Assembly: GCA_003342815.1 (NCBI GenBank)
Contig: PTEX01000235.1
Span: 124,001-188,000 of the forward strand
DNA length: 64,000 bases
Source of the DNA: Eudromia elegans
Lineage: Eukaryota > Chordata > Aves > Tinamiformes > Tinamidae
Reading direction: 5' to 3'
Of the stretch, positions 12,455 to 22,560 are shown one piece after another. The translations under genes and the position numbers were made by a program. Under the pieces are notes generated by a model. That model was not told where the DNA came from. It worked only from the letters and a program-made list of their open reading frames with translations, and did no database searches. Each line of letters starts with the position of its first letter. Position 1 is the first letter of the stretch.

Positions 12455-13204
12455 GAGGACAGAAGTGACCCTGAAAGAAGAAAACTTGGAGCTGCACAAG
12501 CATCCGGATGCCTGGAAGAGGTGCCCAGACTGCATTACACTGGCACCACACTGTGGATATCTGCTACTATTGCACAAGAGCATCTCTGCTGTATTTTATC
12601 CTCTGGGACTATTTTATATTGTTTTGGGTTTTTTTGTTTTATTTTAATCTTTAAATATATTTTGTCCCAAGGCAGAGAGTTGCTGTCCCTAGAGGTCAGT
12701 TTAGAGCTGCCATCCCATCTGCCCATTGTATGCAATGCTGAACCAGTATCTCAGAAGCCCGGTGTGCACAGGCAGCGTGCACAGGTCATGCACATGTCCC
12801 AGTGTTCAGTCAGCAGGAGCAAGAAGCTGTCTCTGAAGGGAGAGGTCTCTGAAGGGGGAGGTTCAGCTCACCTAAACGTTAAGAATATCCTTCTTTCCCT
12901 GGTGGAGGAATCTGTGCACTCCCTGTCATCAGGCCTTTGCAGGGAGGCAGCAAGGACAGACTGTGATGGCCCCTTCCTAGGCAGGTCTGCTCTCCAGGGC
13001 AGGCTCCAAGGGGGTGTTTGCTGCCACCAGCCTGCAGAGAGGATCAGTCCTGGGACACTCTGGGTTTCTCATCAGCAAGCAAATGTGCAAAGCAAACAGC
13101 CACCCAGGGGCTGCCAAGCCTTGAAACGGGAAGAGAGGAGCTTGCTGCCTGTGGCCAGTCGATTCTCTGTCCTGGTCAAGCTCGCACCGGCAAACCTCTG
13201 CTAG
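12455..13204 (+). other. Unusually long open frame, identity unknown
   Basis: The frame is open for 249 codons between stops at 12452-12454 and 13202-13204, the longest stop-free run I noted in the window. The first ATG in frame is only at 12788, giving a possible product of 138 residues beginning MHMSQC. The upstream part runs through a hydrophobic FFCFILIF-like stretch encoded by T-rich DNA. The downstream part is rich in Ser, Arg, Gly and Leu without any domain I recognise. Shorter overlapping frames are open on the other strand (12977-13327) and in another + frame (13018-13275), which suggests a local scarcity of stop codons in GC-richer DNA rather than selection. It could be a chance frame, a decayed transposon gene or a piece of a non-coding RNA. 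I would not call it a gene on this evidence. Confidence 0.2.
12830..12861. repeat. 16-bp tandem duplication
   Basis: TCTCTGAAGGGAGAGG is followed directly by a copy differing at one base. It lies inside the long open frame and is not a multiple of three, so it would have shifted any older frame. Confidence 0.85.
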
Positions 13205-13486
13205 GGAGAAGCACTGTTGCTTTGTGTGGGGAAGCAGGGATTTTCCCAGACCTTCTGGGAATATGGTGGTTGTAAGACTTAGCCAATATTTTTTCAAGTC
13301 TTTAGACAATGTTGCATGGGAAGACAATGTCTAAAGCCTCTCATGCTGCCAAACTTAGGCTTTCATTCAACTTCAGGTTGTTGGTTCACACTTAATCTGG
13401 AATATCTATTTTTATCCGATTAAAAAATGCATTTCTGCCAAAACTCCAGAAGAGGGAAGGATTTCCCTTGAAAAAGCAGCGCTGTG

Positions 13487-13522
13487 TCTTCAAGAATGAC
13501 TTTCTCTTCAGGAATGACTTTC
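13487..13522. repeat. 18-bp tandem duplication
   Basis: TCTTCAAGAATGACTTTC is followed at once by a copy with one substitution (A to G). Such short head-to-tail duplications are typical replication-slippage or repair products. Confidence 0.88.
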
Positions 13523-13781
13523 CTTCTCCAAGCGCAGGGGTGCTGAGGGAGCTGCTGCAGGCTCGGCAATGACACGGAGCTCACTGCAGCCCTCACAAAC
13601 CTCTGCAGCCTCCCGCCCTCACAAGGCAGAAAGGGGCCACACTGAACATCTGCACAGCCTGAAAACACCCTGAAATTCTGCCCAGTTTGGAAATTTGCCG
13701 GTTCAGAGGGAAAAAGTCTCGCTCACTGAAGCCCATGGCACTGAACACACACACACTTCAAGGCAGGCATGGGAACTGAAA

Positions 13782-13804
13782 TCTAACACAGGCACTGTGT
13801 TAGA
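13782..13804. other. Perfect 10-bp hairpin
   Basis: TCTAACACAG and CTGTGTTAGA are exact inverted copies separated by a three-base loop. TCTAACAC then recurs once more immediately downstream. The stem is too short for a microRNA precursor, and no T-run or pairing context suggests a function. Confidence 0.6.
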
Positions 13805-14063
13805 TCTAACACTGGTCAACACCTGTAGCATTCAGCTGATTATTCTGTGATTATATTTATTCCACTAGATAAGATTCTTTTTAAATTAAGGAAAAAAATA
13901 CCAAAGGAATGTGTCTTATAAGACAAATAGTGCTAAAGGGAACATGCGCCTTAGAAGGGGCTATAAACAGATTAATACTTATTGTTCAGTAAAACACCAG
14001 ACAGAAACTAATATCTAGGGAAATGAAATCAGAATTTCTCAAAAAAAATTATATTCATTCAGC

Positions 14064-14084
14064 AAAAAAAAAAAAAAAAAAAAA
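14064..14084. repeat. Poly-A run of 21
   Basis: An uninterrupted A21 tract in AT-rich DNA. No retrotransposed cDNA body is recognisable upstream, so it does not appear to be the tail of a processed pseudogene. Confidence 0.85.
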
Positions 14085-14929
14085 GGAGCTGGTATTTTTG
14101 TGTCAGCAACTTTCTTTCAGCATGTATTAATAGAATTGCAAGTTCCAATATTAGGCAATAATACTGTCCAATAAGTGCTTAAGTGCAATTAAGAATTGCT
14201 CTGATAATATTGTCCAAATAATGATTAACTATTCATACTTTCTGAAAAAGAAAAAATCAATGTCTGCAATTAATTATCTCCAAGCCTGTATGAAGAATAA
14301 TTGCTGTAAAATGGCCAGGGGGGAGCACTGTGACAACAACCAAGAGGGTTTGTTCTGGTAGCATATATTAATTTAATTTTTTCTTTTGCAGAAGCACTGC
14401 ATGAAATAGTTATGGACAGAAGAGAATTGAAAGGGAGGAATATTGGAACAGAATCATTTTCTTGCCAGAGGTTTTGTGGCCTAAAGCTTGAAAGAGGTAT
14501 CACCTCTCTCAGTGGTGCTGAGCTGGAGTCACGTTCCTAAATAAGTGGTATAACGAGGCACAACTCCATGGAAGCCAGTGGAGTTGTCCCTTTCTTTTCT
14601 AGAAGTGCTTCCTCTCCAATATAAAACACAGACACACCACAGGAGCTGCAGGAATTATTTTTGCTTAGAGAAGGTCCTACGCAGCCTATACCTGGGTGTT
14701 GAAAAGTTATTCAAGAACTTTGTCCATTTTTAAAACTCTCCCAGAAAGAACTCCCCACTCCCTGCTCCCCTTCTCACAGTGGAGACATCCCAGGGACATA
14801 CACTGAGAAAGAATAGCACCTGTTCATTAATTTCCCGTCAGGCCCAGACCCAGGCTTGTCTCCCTTGGGTTTCTGTTTCCAGTGCTATCTCTGCAGGAAA
14901 CATTACTGACTGGTGGCTTCGTGTCAAAG

Positions 14930-15130
14930 CCTGATCTCTATTCAAACCCAAAGCCTTTTTTGCATTTCTCTAAGATTTATTAAAATGAGTTATTTATCAC
15001 TCTTGTTTTTTTTTTGAATACCAGTCTGCTGTAATTAAACACTATCTGGCTGCCTGTAATTTAGAAAAATGTGAATTCCCTGTTGCAGATTACACTTTAT
15101 TACTAACTGTGTTCTTTTCTTCTTCTTTTT
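14930..15130. promoter_or_regulatory. AT-rich block, possible conserved non-coding element
   Basis: The block carries homeodomain-type TAATTA/TAATTT cores (CTGTAATTAAAC near 15030 and CTGTAATTTAG near 15055) among balanced, non-repetitive sequence, which is the texture of many vertebrate conserved enhancers. This is an impression from composition only. Nothing in a single sequence shows conservation, and AT-rich DNA yields such cores by chance. Confidence 0.12.
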
Positions 15131-15630
15131 TTTTTAACATGATTTCCAGTGATTGATTTTGCCAAACACTCCAGGAACATTTCTGTGAAACTCCAGGTAT
15201 GGCAAACATTTACTGTGCATATACACTATGCTGTTTTCAGTGGAGTAGGTGTTTTTTTGATTGATCTATGTGCTATAGACTGAAAAATCTTATTTCCCGT
15301 AGTTCTCCTTTAGTCTTGGTATTATCCAAATATTGATTTAAATTAATGCACTGCCAGTAAGCGATTTCACTATTGCCCCCCAGTCAGTAATGCCTGAGGC
15401 ACCAATCACTCCCATGTCTCTACCTATGCTTTTTACAGGTTGGCAAATGGACCTCCCACATGTTTCTATCCATATATTTCATTCATAAGTAAAAAATAAG
15501 CTGAGGAAAGAACTTGCAGTATTTCAGCAATTATTACTCAAATTCAGAGAGAAAAAAACACAGGGAAATTTCCTAGGATGCTGCTTTTCCTTTCCCACGC
15601 GTTCCTAACAGCTAGAGGGTATCACTGCAC

Positions 15631-15965
15631 AGGAGCTGAGTGCTACTGAGGGCTGAGTGCCCACTCATGCTGTGCGGGTCAGGCAAAGCTGGGCCAGCAC
15701 CGTGTCCACCTCCTCCAGCACCTGGTTTGGGGCAGGAGCTTTAGCAGACGGCCCGGAGGAGCCTGAGGAGCCGAGGCGAGTAGTGCTGCCCCAGAGCGGT
15801 GCCCAGAGCGGTGCCCAGCCTGCGCTGCACGAGTCCCTCCCTCCATCTCCCTGGGATGATTTATGCCCTGGTCTGCACTCGTGTCTCTGGCTAACGTGGT
15901 TACGCTCTCTGGCTGCCTGGCTTCCTCGCCAGGCAACACAGGAAGCAGCTGAGGGAAGAAATGGA
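15631..15965. other. GC-rich block with opposing open frames
   Basis: This segment is distinctly GC-richer than its surroundings. It is open for about 109 codons on the + strand (15657-15986) and 101 codons on the - strand (15679-15984). Neither translation contains a domain I recognise. At 15790-15818 a 12-bp unit (GCCCAGAGCGGT) is repeated about two and a half times, giving a short SGAQSGAQ repeat on the + frame. Simultaneous opening on both strands is what few A/T-rich stop codons in GC-rich DNA produce, so coding is unlikely but not excluded. Confidence 0.35.
15790..15818. repeat. 12-bp tandem repeat, about 2.5 copies
   Basis: The unit GCCCAGAGCGGT is repeated head to tail with the first and last copies incomplete. 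It sits in the GC-rich block and preserves a three-base period. Confidence 0.85.
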
Positions 15966-16602
15966 ATAAAAATCCTGTTAACATAATGAAGAAGAAACTC
16001 TCAGCTCCTAATTGCTCATTTAGAGCCTTTGTAACAGGATGTAAATACTAAAGCTCATTACCGCAGAGCTGAGAGCGAGCTGTGCCATCAGCAAGCAGCC
16101 CCATGCAGCCTGTGTGTTAGGCTGAAGCGCAGTGGAAAAGTGCACTCCTTCATCTGGATGTTCCTGCTCCATCTCAACGGATGGAATAATGCCCACATTA
16201 TTAGTACTGCTAAAGCAAAAAGCCAAAACATTTTGAAGAGGGGAGGAACAAAGAAAAGTTACGTGCACATTATGATGAGCAGTAAGAAATCATGGCCTTT
16301 AGTTCAAGATTTTTTTTTGCTTCCTTACAATTAAATGCTGTCATTTCTTTCACAGGGTCTATAATGATCTTTTATTTCTCTCCATGTGTATAATGTTTAT
16401 ATCAATCACGACAAACCCAAACAGAATGAATCGAATCTTAGGTGACATTTCTTTGTTAAGCATTAAATCTCTTTGTCTATGGAATACATTGAGATAAGGC
16501 TCGTAGTTGATATGAGAGATATTATATTTTAATCCAGTAGAAAGTAATCCCAGCAAGAAACTGTCTGAAGTAGCAATTCTTTACAGCCAGTTCGGACTAC
16601 AT

Positions 16603-16630
16603 TTCTCTCTCTCTCTGTGTTGTTGTTGTT
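16603..16630. repeat. CT / GTT microsatellite
   Basis: A short run of CT dinucleotides passes directly into GTT trinucleotide repeats (TGTTGTTGTTGTT). Low copy number, no associated gene. Confidence 0.8.
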
Positions 16631-17240
16631 TAATGATAAAGCAGTAATAGTTAATAGCAGTAAGAAGTGTTCTCACATGGTAATTTTGGCAAGTCCTGGC
16701 ACAGTAAGGATACTGATATGAAAATAATGGAGGACACATGCCTGACGGTGAAAAGAAGAGCAACTTTTACACTCTACCCACTATTTTTTGTTAACTAGAT
16801 GTTCATATCTGGAGTAAAATGAATTAGTGGTTTTGTTTTAAAATTCCCTTTTCTTCCTTACACTGCTAACCCTCATAGTAAAACTTTTCTCTGCTGAAAG
16901 AAGAGCAAACAGAGTCAGAGAACATGATCTGAAATAATTACATCAGTCAGCAGGGAACAGGCTCCTTCAGCTCTTCACTCTTGAGACTGCCCTTAAAAGC
17001 TGCTTATAGTCCTAACCACTTAAGTAGAAGAAAGATGTAAGTACCCTGAAAGTAATGGAGAGAGCAACGGGGATTAAGGGGCTACAGGGATTCATTTACA
17101 AAGGACTATTTTTAAAGTGTTGTACTTCATTGCCAGATGATTTTGCCCTGGGTGGAAGGGCTGTTGTGAGCCAGGGATAACTGCTCCTCTCACCATTTTC
17201 TGTAATCTGTAGATGTCTCTCCCATTAGGTTTTCATCAAC

Positions 17241-17262
17241 TTTTTTTTTTTTTTTTTTTTTT
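17241..17262. repeat. Poly-T run of 22
   Basis: An uninterrupted T22 tract. On the - strand it would read as a poly-A tail, but the sequence to its right (the would-be 3' end on that strand) shows no recognisable processed transcript. Confidence 0.85.
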
Positions 17263-20200
17263 AACCTCTGAAATACATAATATTTGTAGGGCAAAAACTT
17301 CAGGGCAAGTGACAACCTGCTGGAGCTCAGGGTGAAGAGCACACACAGGAACGAACCCGGCCATCACAGGAACTGCCTGGCACAGAGATTTATGAGACTG
17401 CAGCAGAGCGTCCCAAAGGAAGCAATGAAAATTTTATAATTTAACATATTTTAAATGAGGCCAGACACTACTTAAGGGAAAGTACTCCAGCTGTTTACGT
17501 TTATGTAGTATCCTTCACAGCAGGCTCCCTGAGTGGAGCACTGATAACTACAAAACAAAATTATCAGCACTCACGCTGCAGGGAACTGGTATTTCCTTAA
17601 TATTGTCTCAATGCTAGGCCATGAACTTATAACTTAATTCAGAGCAGTGTGCTGCTGCATGCCCTTGACTCTAGCTGACCTAAGTCAATAACTGAGGCAA
17701 AGCAAACACGGTGTCTTGCTGCGCTGGGCCTTAACACATGTCCCTGCAGAGCATAACCAAAGGGCCGATTAGCTGGGGAGACTGCTCTGTAGCCCTGGCT
17801 CAGGACTCTGAATGTGAACGAAAGAGACTGTGAAATCAATACATCGCTTGAGAGTAAGCCATTGGAAAAGCAGCAGGACTAATGGTACATGGCTGTTAAA
17901 AGCCAAGCTATCGCATTTTGATAGAAGATGGATCTTAGACACAGTGCAAAGCAGCAATCTTGGAAAATAAACATTTCAACCACATGCAACAAACCCCACA
18001 GCGGTGGCTGTTAGCACAACTTCTCATCTCCCAGTGAATCATCTCAGCACTGTGAGGTTTTGCAGATGGTAAAAACAGACATTTTAGAAATGGACATAAG
18101 ATAAAAAGCACCAAAATTCTGAGAACAATGAGGAAAAAAAGAGACATTTTCTTTTTGGTGATGCAGGCAGAGGAACAAGACTGAAATAGTCACAGTCAGC
18201 AGAAGCTATTCTTCTTTAGTGAGTTGAGCAGGACTTCTAGAAAACCCAGGCACGCTTCTGCCCTGCTGACCACAAGTGGGGAAGGCCAGGAAAGTCACCT
18301 GCATTGACTTGCCCTTCCTCCCAGCAGTCTTCAGAGACCTCGACTAGGGGGCTGAACGGAGGCCATGCCTTGTGGCCGCGGCTTTGGCACAGCCTGAGGC
18401 AGAGCTGTGGCATGAGGAAGGGGGTGTATCGTCTTCCAAGCAGGCTCGGGCCTCTTGGTGCACACCTGGCTCCGAAGGGGCCGGGGTGACTCCGCCAGGC
18501 ATCAGCGAGCTCTCTACCACGTGTGGCCCACAGCATCCCACAAGAGCACTGCCCCCTGCAACAGAAACATTTTGCTGAATGAAACACTGCTTGGAAATGC
18601 AGCAAAACCCAGCTGGAGCTTGACAACCCACCACAGTATCAAGAAGTCATTCATCTCATCCCTAAATGACATGGGGGCTCAGGGCTCCTATGCTACCTTC
18701 TGTATCACAGAGCAGTGTAGACACAGCAAAGATTCAATGCTCACTTCATGGAGAGGAGATCCCTTGCTGGCTCCCAATGCTAGAGACAAGATGTAGACGC
18801 CTGCAGAGCAGAGATCCACTGCTGAGCTGCTCATTCGGATGAGGAGCTCATGTCATCTATGCAGCCTTGGCTGAAGCTCATCTCATCCTGAAGCAAGTGT
18901 CTCAAACAAGTGAGAAACCTGCACCCTAAAAACACCTTTGTTACATATGGCAAAGCCTAGAGACTCCCCACTTGCAGAGTTTTGTGCTGTAGATGTCTAC
19001 AGGGTCTGTAGCATGAACACCATACACATGAGATTATGGTTCAATAAATTCCCTTGAGGAGAATAGCTGATCAATCAATAGCTATTAGTTTACCCACCGG
19101 ATCTGACTTCACTAAGTGGAGTTGTGTGAAACCAGTCCTCTGTGAGATGCTGATGCTCAGGGACAGCTAAAATTGAAAATATTTTGTCTTTTGCTCCCTT
19201 TCCTTCTGTAATGCAGACAAAGGATCTCCTAAAACTACCAACATATTTACCAATATACTAACACACAGCTAATTACTGGCTATATTACTGGTTACCAACG
19301 TATGCCAAGTCTAAAAAGTCAGCTAAAATAAAATAATTTTGAAAATTTGGGTCTAGGTTTAAGGATATTTTGGAAAAAAAGGGAGGCTTTTAATGCCTTG
19401 GCTGAGTTAGTGTGCTGTCATAGTTTGCTACTCTGTTATTTGTTACTCAGTTTTTGCTGCTTATTAATACAGTACCCCTATTATATATGCAAGTAAGAAA
19501 AAATATTGTTAATCCTTTAAAGATCAGTAAAAGTGTATGGACAGCTGAAAGTCACCTATGATTGATTAGCTCATTCTGGTTATGCAGTTTAACTTCAAAA
19601 GGAACCACAGTCCTTTTCTTAAAAAATGGAGATGCCCATTGGAAAGGGCCCAGCTACGGTGCATAATTTGTTTTCCCATTCTCAATTATATTTATTCATC
19701 TATTTTATAACTCTCTCTGCTTCCTTGGCAACAGGATAATACCATTATGTGCCATCACCATAAACACAAATTATAACTTGTGATTCTTTGGGCTGAGTGG
19801 CATTAGGCAGCAGATGAATGGAGTCCCATTGGTACCTTTTTTAGCAGATACAAAGATGGTAGCAAGGCCTGACCTGCCATTCACCTGACCTTGACCGAGG
19901 AAATGCAGATTGTGTTCCAAATACTTGCAGTTAGGCCCTCTAAGGATATCACAGTCTTATTTTTAATCTATATGAATCCAAGCAGGATAAAATACTTTGA
20001 GTCCCTCTCCAAGGCTCCATCTTTCCTTGCAGTGCTGGGGGAAATGGGGTGTTTTGTTCTGCATCTTTGGTCACCAGAAGGCAGAATAAACCCGAGTCTT
20101 AGCAAATCATGTCTGAGATGCAAAACTCATCTTTTCCAGTCAAGATTTCCCATATGAGCCCTTTGTGAAACAGCCCAGGTTACGTGCTTTTAGGATGAAC

Positions 20201-21373
20201 TTCATCTGTCCTTAGGTAAACCTCTTAAAACTGCAAAGAACTGCTCCTTTTGTAAGCAGGGCTTGCAAAACTGATTAAACCCCACTAATGCAGGCACCCT
20301 ATACCTTCCTGTGTTGACCTTTACCATGCTAATTCCTGGGAATGGAAAAGGGACTGGTGATTCATTAACATCTCCAAAAAACATTATTCAGTCCATATGA
20401 AAGACTAAGTGACTCTGCGCCACCAGAAGGAACAGACGTGTTTTCTAGGCTGGGATGATTTGATTCAGTAAGTAGCAGATATCAAATACATATTTTCATT
20501 TTAGTGGTGCATTTGAACAAAAGGTGGAACTTTTTAATTTAGCCAATAGAGGTCAGTAAATCCCAGATTATTCATCACTTTGTTGTATACAATTTTTGGA
20601 AAAGATTATTACTGGGGAAGGGCAAAAATAATGACAGCACTGAAGAAACTTTTTGCCTAAGTGCTGGCTATGCTTCTCCTGGAGTAGAAATGTAAAGATT
20701 AAAGTTATACTAAAAGTATACATACAGATGTATGTATACACAGCTGAAAATTACTCCATATCCTCCTGAAATTTTTGGTATTCTCTCTGTAGGCCTAGTT
20801 TCAGTCTTAAAAACAAAACAAATGAATAAATAAAAAAAAGAAAACCCCACTTTTTTAAACAAGTAGTGATTTTAGAAAAGATACGGAATCAGTTAGGGGA
20901 GCAGGGACTGGAAGTACAGGATGCTTTTCACATACCTGAATATTTAATCCCTACATTACACTGCAAAATCCTACACGTTCCTCGATTCTGCCCTGGGCAT
21001 ACTGCCCTCCAGGCCCAAGAATTCTGCATCACAGTGGCCAAACTTCAGAAGAAAATACCACGTACAAGGGAGTTAAGGTGTGCTACACCACAAGAACTTG
21101 GCCTTCACAGTGCCAAGTAAATAGAATTTCATTTATAAACTTAACCACATAGCAGAATGAACAATATGGAAAGCTCCCTTGTTATAGTATTATTAAGTGT
21201 TTGTAGGTGCTGCCTGTGTGAATTCTCAATGGAAAATATAGACAAGAAAAAAGAATACCTCCTCAAATTTAAAGGTAAATGCTACTGTCAAGATTATCAG
21301 TGAAGATTTGCCTTATTAGGACAGAAAATTCCAGTTACTGAAATTTCAAATGAGATTTGGATGAGAAATAAGT

Positions 21374-21403
21374 ATTCTATGATTCTATTCTATGATTCTA
21401 TGA
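21374..21403 (+). repeat. CR1-type ATTCTATG octamer repeats
   Basis: ATTCTATG is repeated three times with a truncated ATTCT between the first and second full units. This octamer is the diagnostic 3' terminus of CR1 elements, which end in a few tandem octamers instead of poly-A. The sequence upstream is not clearly alignable to the CR1 3' UTR by eye, so this is either an extremely truncated CR1 or its last remnant. Orientation would be +. Confidence 0.65.
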
Positions 21404-22059
21404 AATGCAGTACGAAAATAGGTCCAATGCTATAGAAACATTATTTCAGCACAGAACACCATTTTATACCACCATCTTCTATCTTGGATAGACATAATAT
21501 CCCTCTTCTACTACGTCCTCTATCAGGAAATTGTCTTAACCTGTACAAGCTAGCTGTATTTGATTTAATAACAACTTATCCAAATCCATGCAACTTTAAT
21601 GTATCTATTGAAGGATTCAAACTCACCTAGCTTTCTGACCCCTGCCTGAGAAAAGCCTGGGCTCATTTCTCTCTGTTGAATCTTCTCTCTCTAATGTTTT
21701 TCATCATCTGATTTTCCTTTAGCTTGTCTGAAGCTATCTGGAGGTATGCTAGTCTACTGATTGCTGAGATCTACTTAGCTGCTCTTCCCATTTTGGGAAG
21801 ATTTCCTATTCTGATATGTTAGCTGTCACAAAGCTAAGCCCTGCTGCTTGATTCTTCAAATATTCAGAATATAGGGAATGGTGAAGTCCATTTGCTGATC
21901 TGAGAAATCATTCCCATCGTAGCAGCAAAGGAGGCAGACACAGGTCTCGTAATCAGTTACAGAACAACTCTTAAGCCACCAGTGTGGTGTCCCCATCAGA
22001 GGGGTAAGGGCCACTTTGTGAAGTCTCAAATGAAACATTCTGAGTGAACAAGTCTTTAT

Positions 22060-22560
22060 AACATTGTGAAGGCCAGGGTGAGCCTTCATCTGGAGAGCCG
22101 TGGAGTCCTGTACCCCTCACCGTGGTCAACAGTCAAGGAAGTCCACCCAAAAGAGGAATGGCTACAGACAAGGCCGCAGGAATGATTAAGAGAAAAGCAG
22201 AGAAACTAAATCAGCACAGTTTGTCTTGCCTAACAAAATAACGGCTGAGGACAGTTATGACAGTTGACTATAAATATACTGACGGGTGAGTACAGAGGAG
22301 GGAGACAAGCTATTCAGGATAAAGGTTATTCCTGGCACAAAAACAGATGGGTGCAAGTGGCTTGTAAATGAAATTTAGGCCGGAAATCTGGAAAAGATTT
22401 CCAGACTTGCCATACTCCTCTGTTTCTCATGGGCAAAAGATTATAAATTTAAATGTAGATCTCTGTAAATTAAGGAGACGACAGGACATGATTGCTCATG
22501 ACAGCAGATGATTGAGTTTGGTGATTCAGCAGGCTTACAGCATCATTACCTACACAGACC
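22060..22560 (+). mobile_element. Ancient CR1/L3-like LINE 3' fragment
   Basis: The order and wording of conserved CR1 segments can still be followed despite heavy divergence. GAGCCTTCATCTGGAG (near 22080) matches the block coding for HLEY. It is followed by the AGGAATGATTAAG block coding for RMIK (near 22180), a TTTGTCTTGCCTAACAAAAT block (near 22220) equivalent to LFSLEK, GGGTGAGTACAGAGGAGGGAGACAAGCTATT (two blocks near 22285), and AAATTTAGGCCGGAAATCTGG (22370-22390). The far 3' part near 22480-22555 (ACAGGACATGATTGCTCATG, then GATGATTGAGTTTGGTGATT) fits the end of older, turtle/bird-shared CR1 subfamilies. Frames are broken throughout. Boundaries are approximate. Confidence 0.75.

Larger units (their letters stand above)
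13205..22055. other. Unique non-coding stretch
   Basis: No host gene or clear transposon is seen. It contains the 18-bp tandem copy at 13487, a small hairpin at 13782, a 21-A run at 14064, an AT-rich block at 14.93-15.13 kb, a GC-richer block at 15.63-15.96 kb, a CT/GTT microsatellite at 16.6 kb, a 22-T run at 17241 and CR1-like octamer repeats at 21374. A GC-rich stretch at 18.30-18.56 kb has overlapping frames on both strands (up to 129 codons) with no recognisable domain. Confidence 0.55.

Noticed and set aside
14064..14084. Poly-A tract as the tail of a processed pseudogene
   Set aside because: No recognisable cDNA-like body, polyadenylation signal at the right distance or target-site duplication was found upstream.
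18237..18796. Cluster of overlapping frames up to 129 codons on both strands
   Set aside because: Simultaneous opening of several frames in GC-rich DNA is compositional; no domain or splice pattern supports coding.
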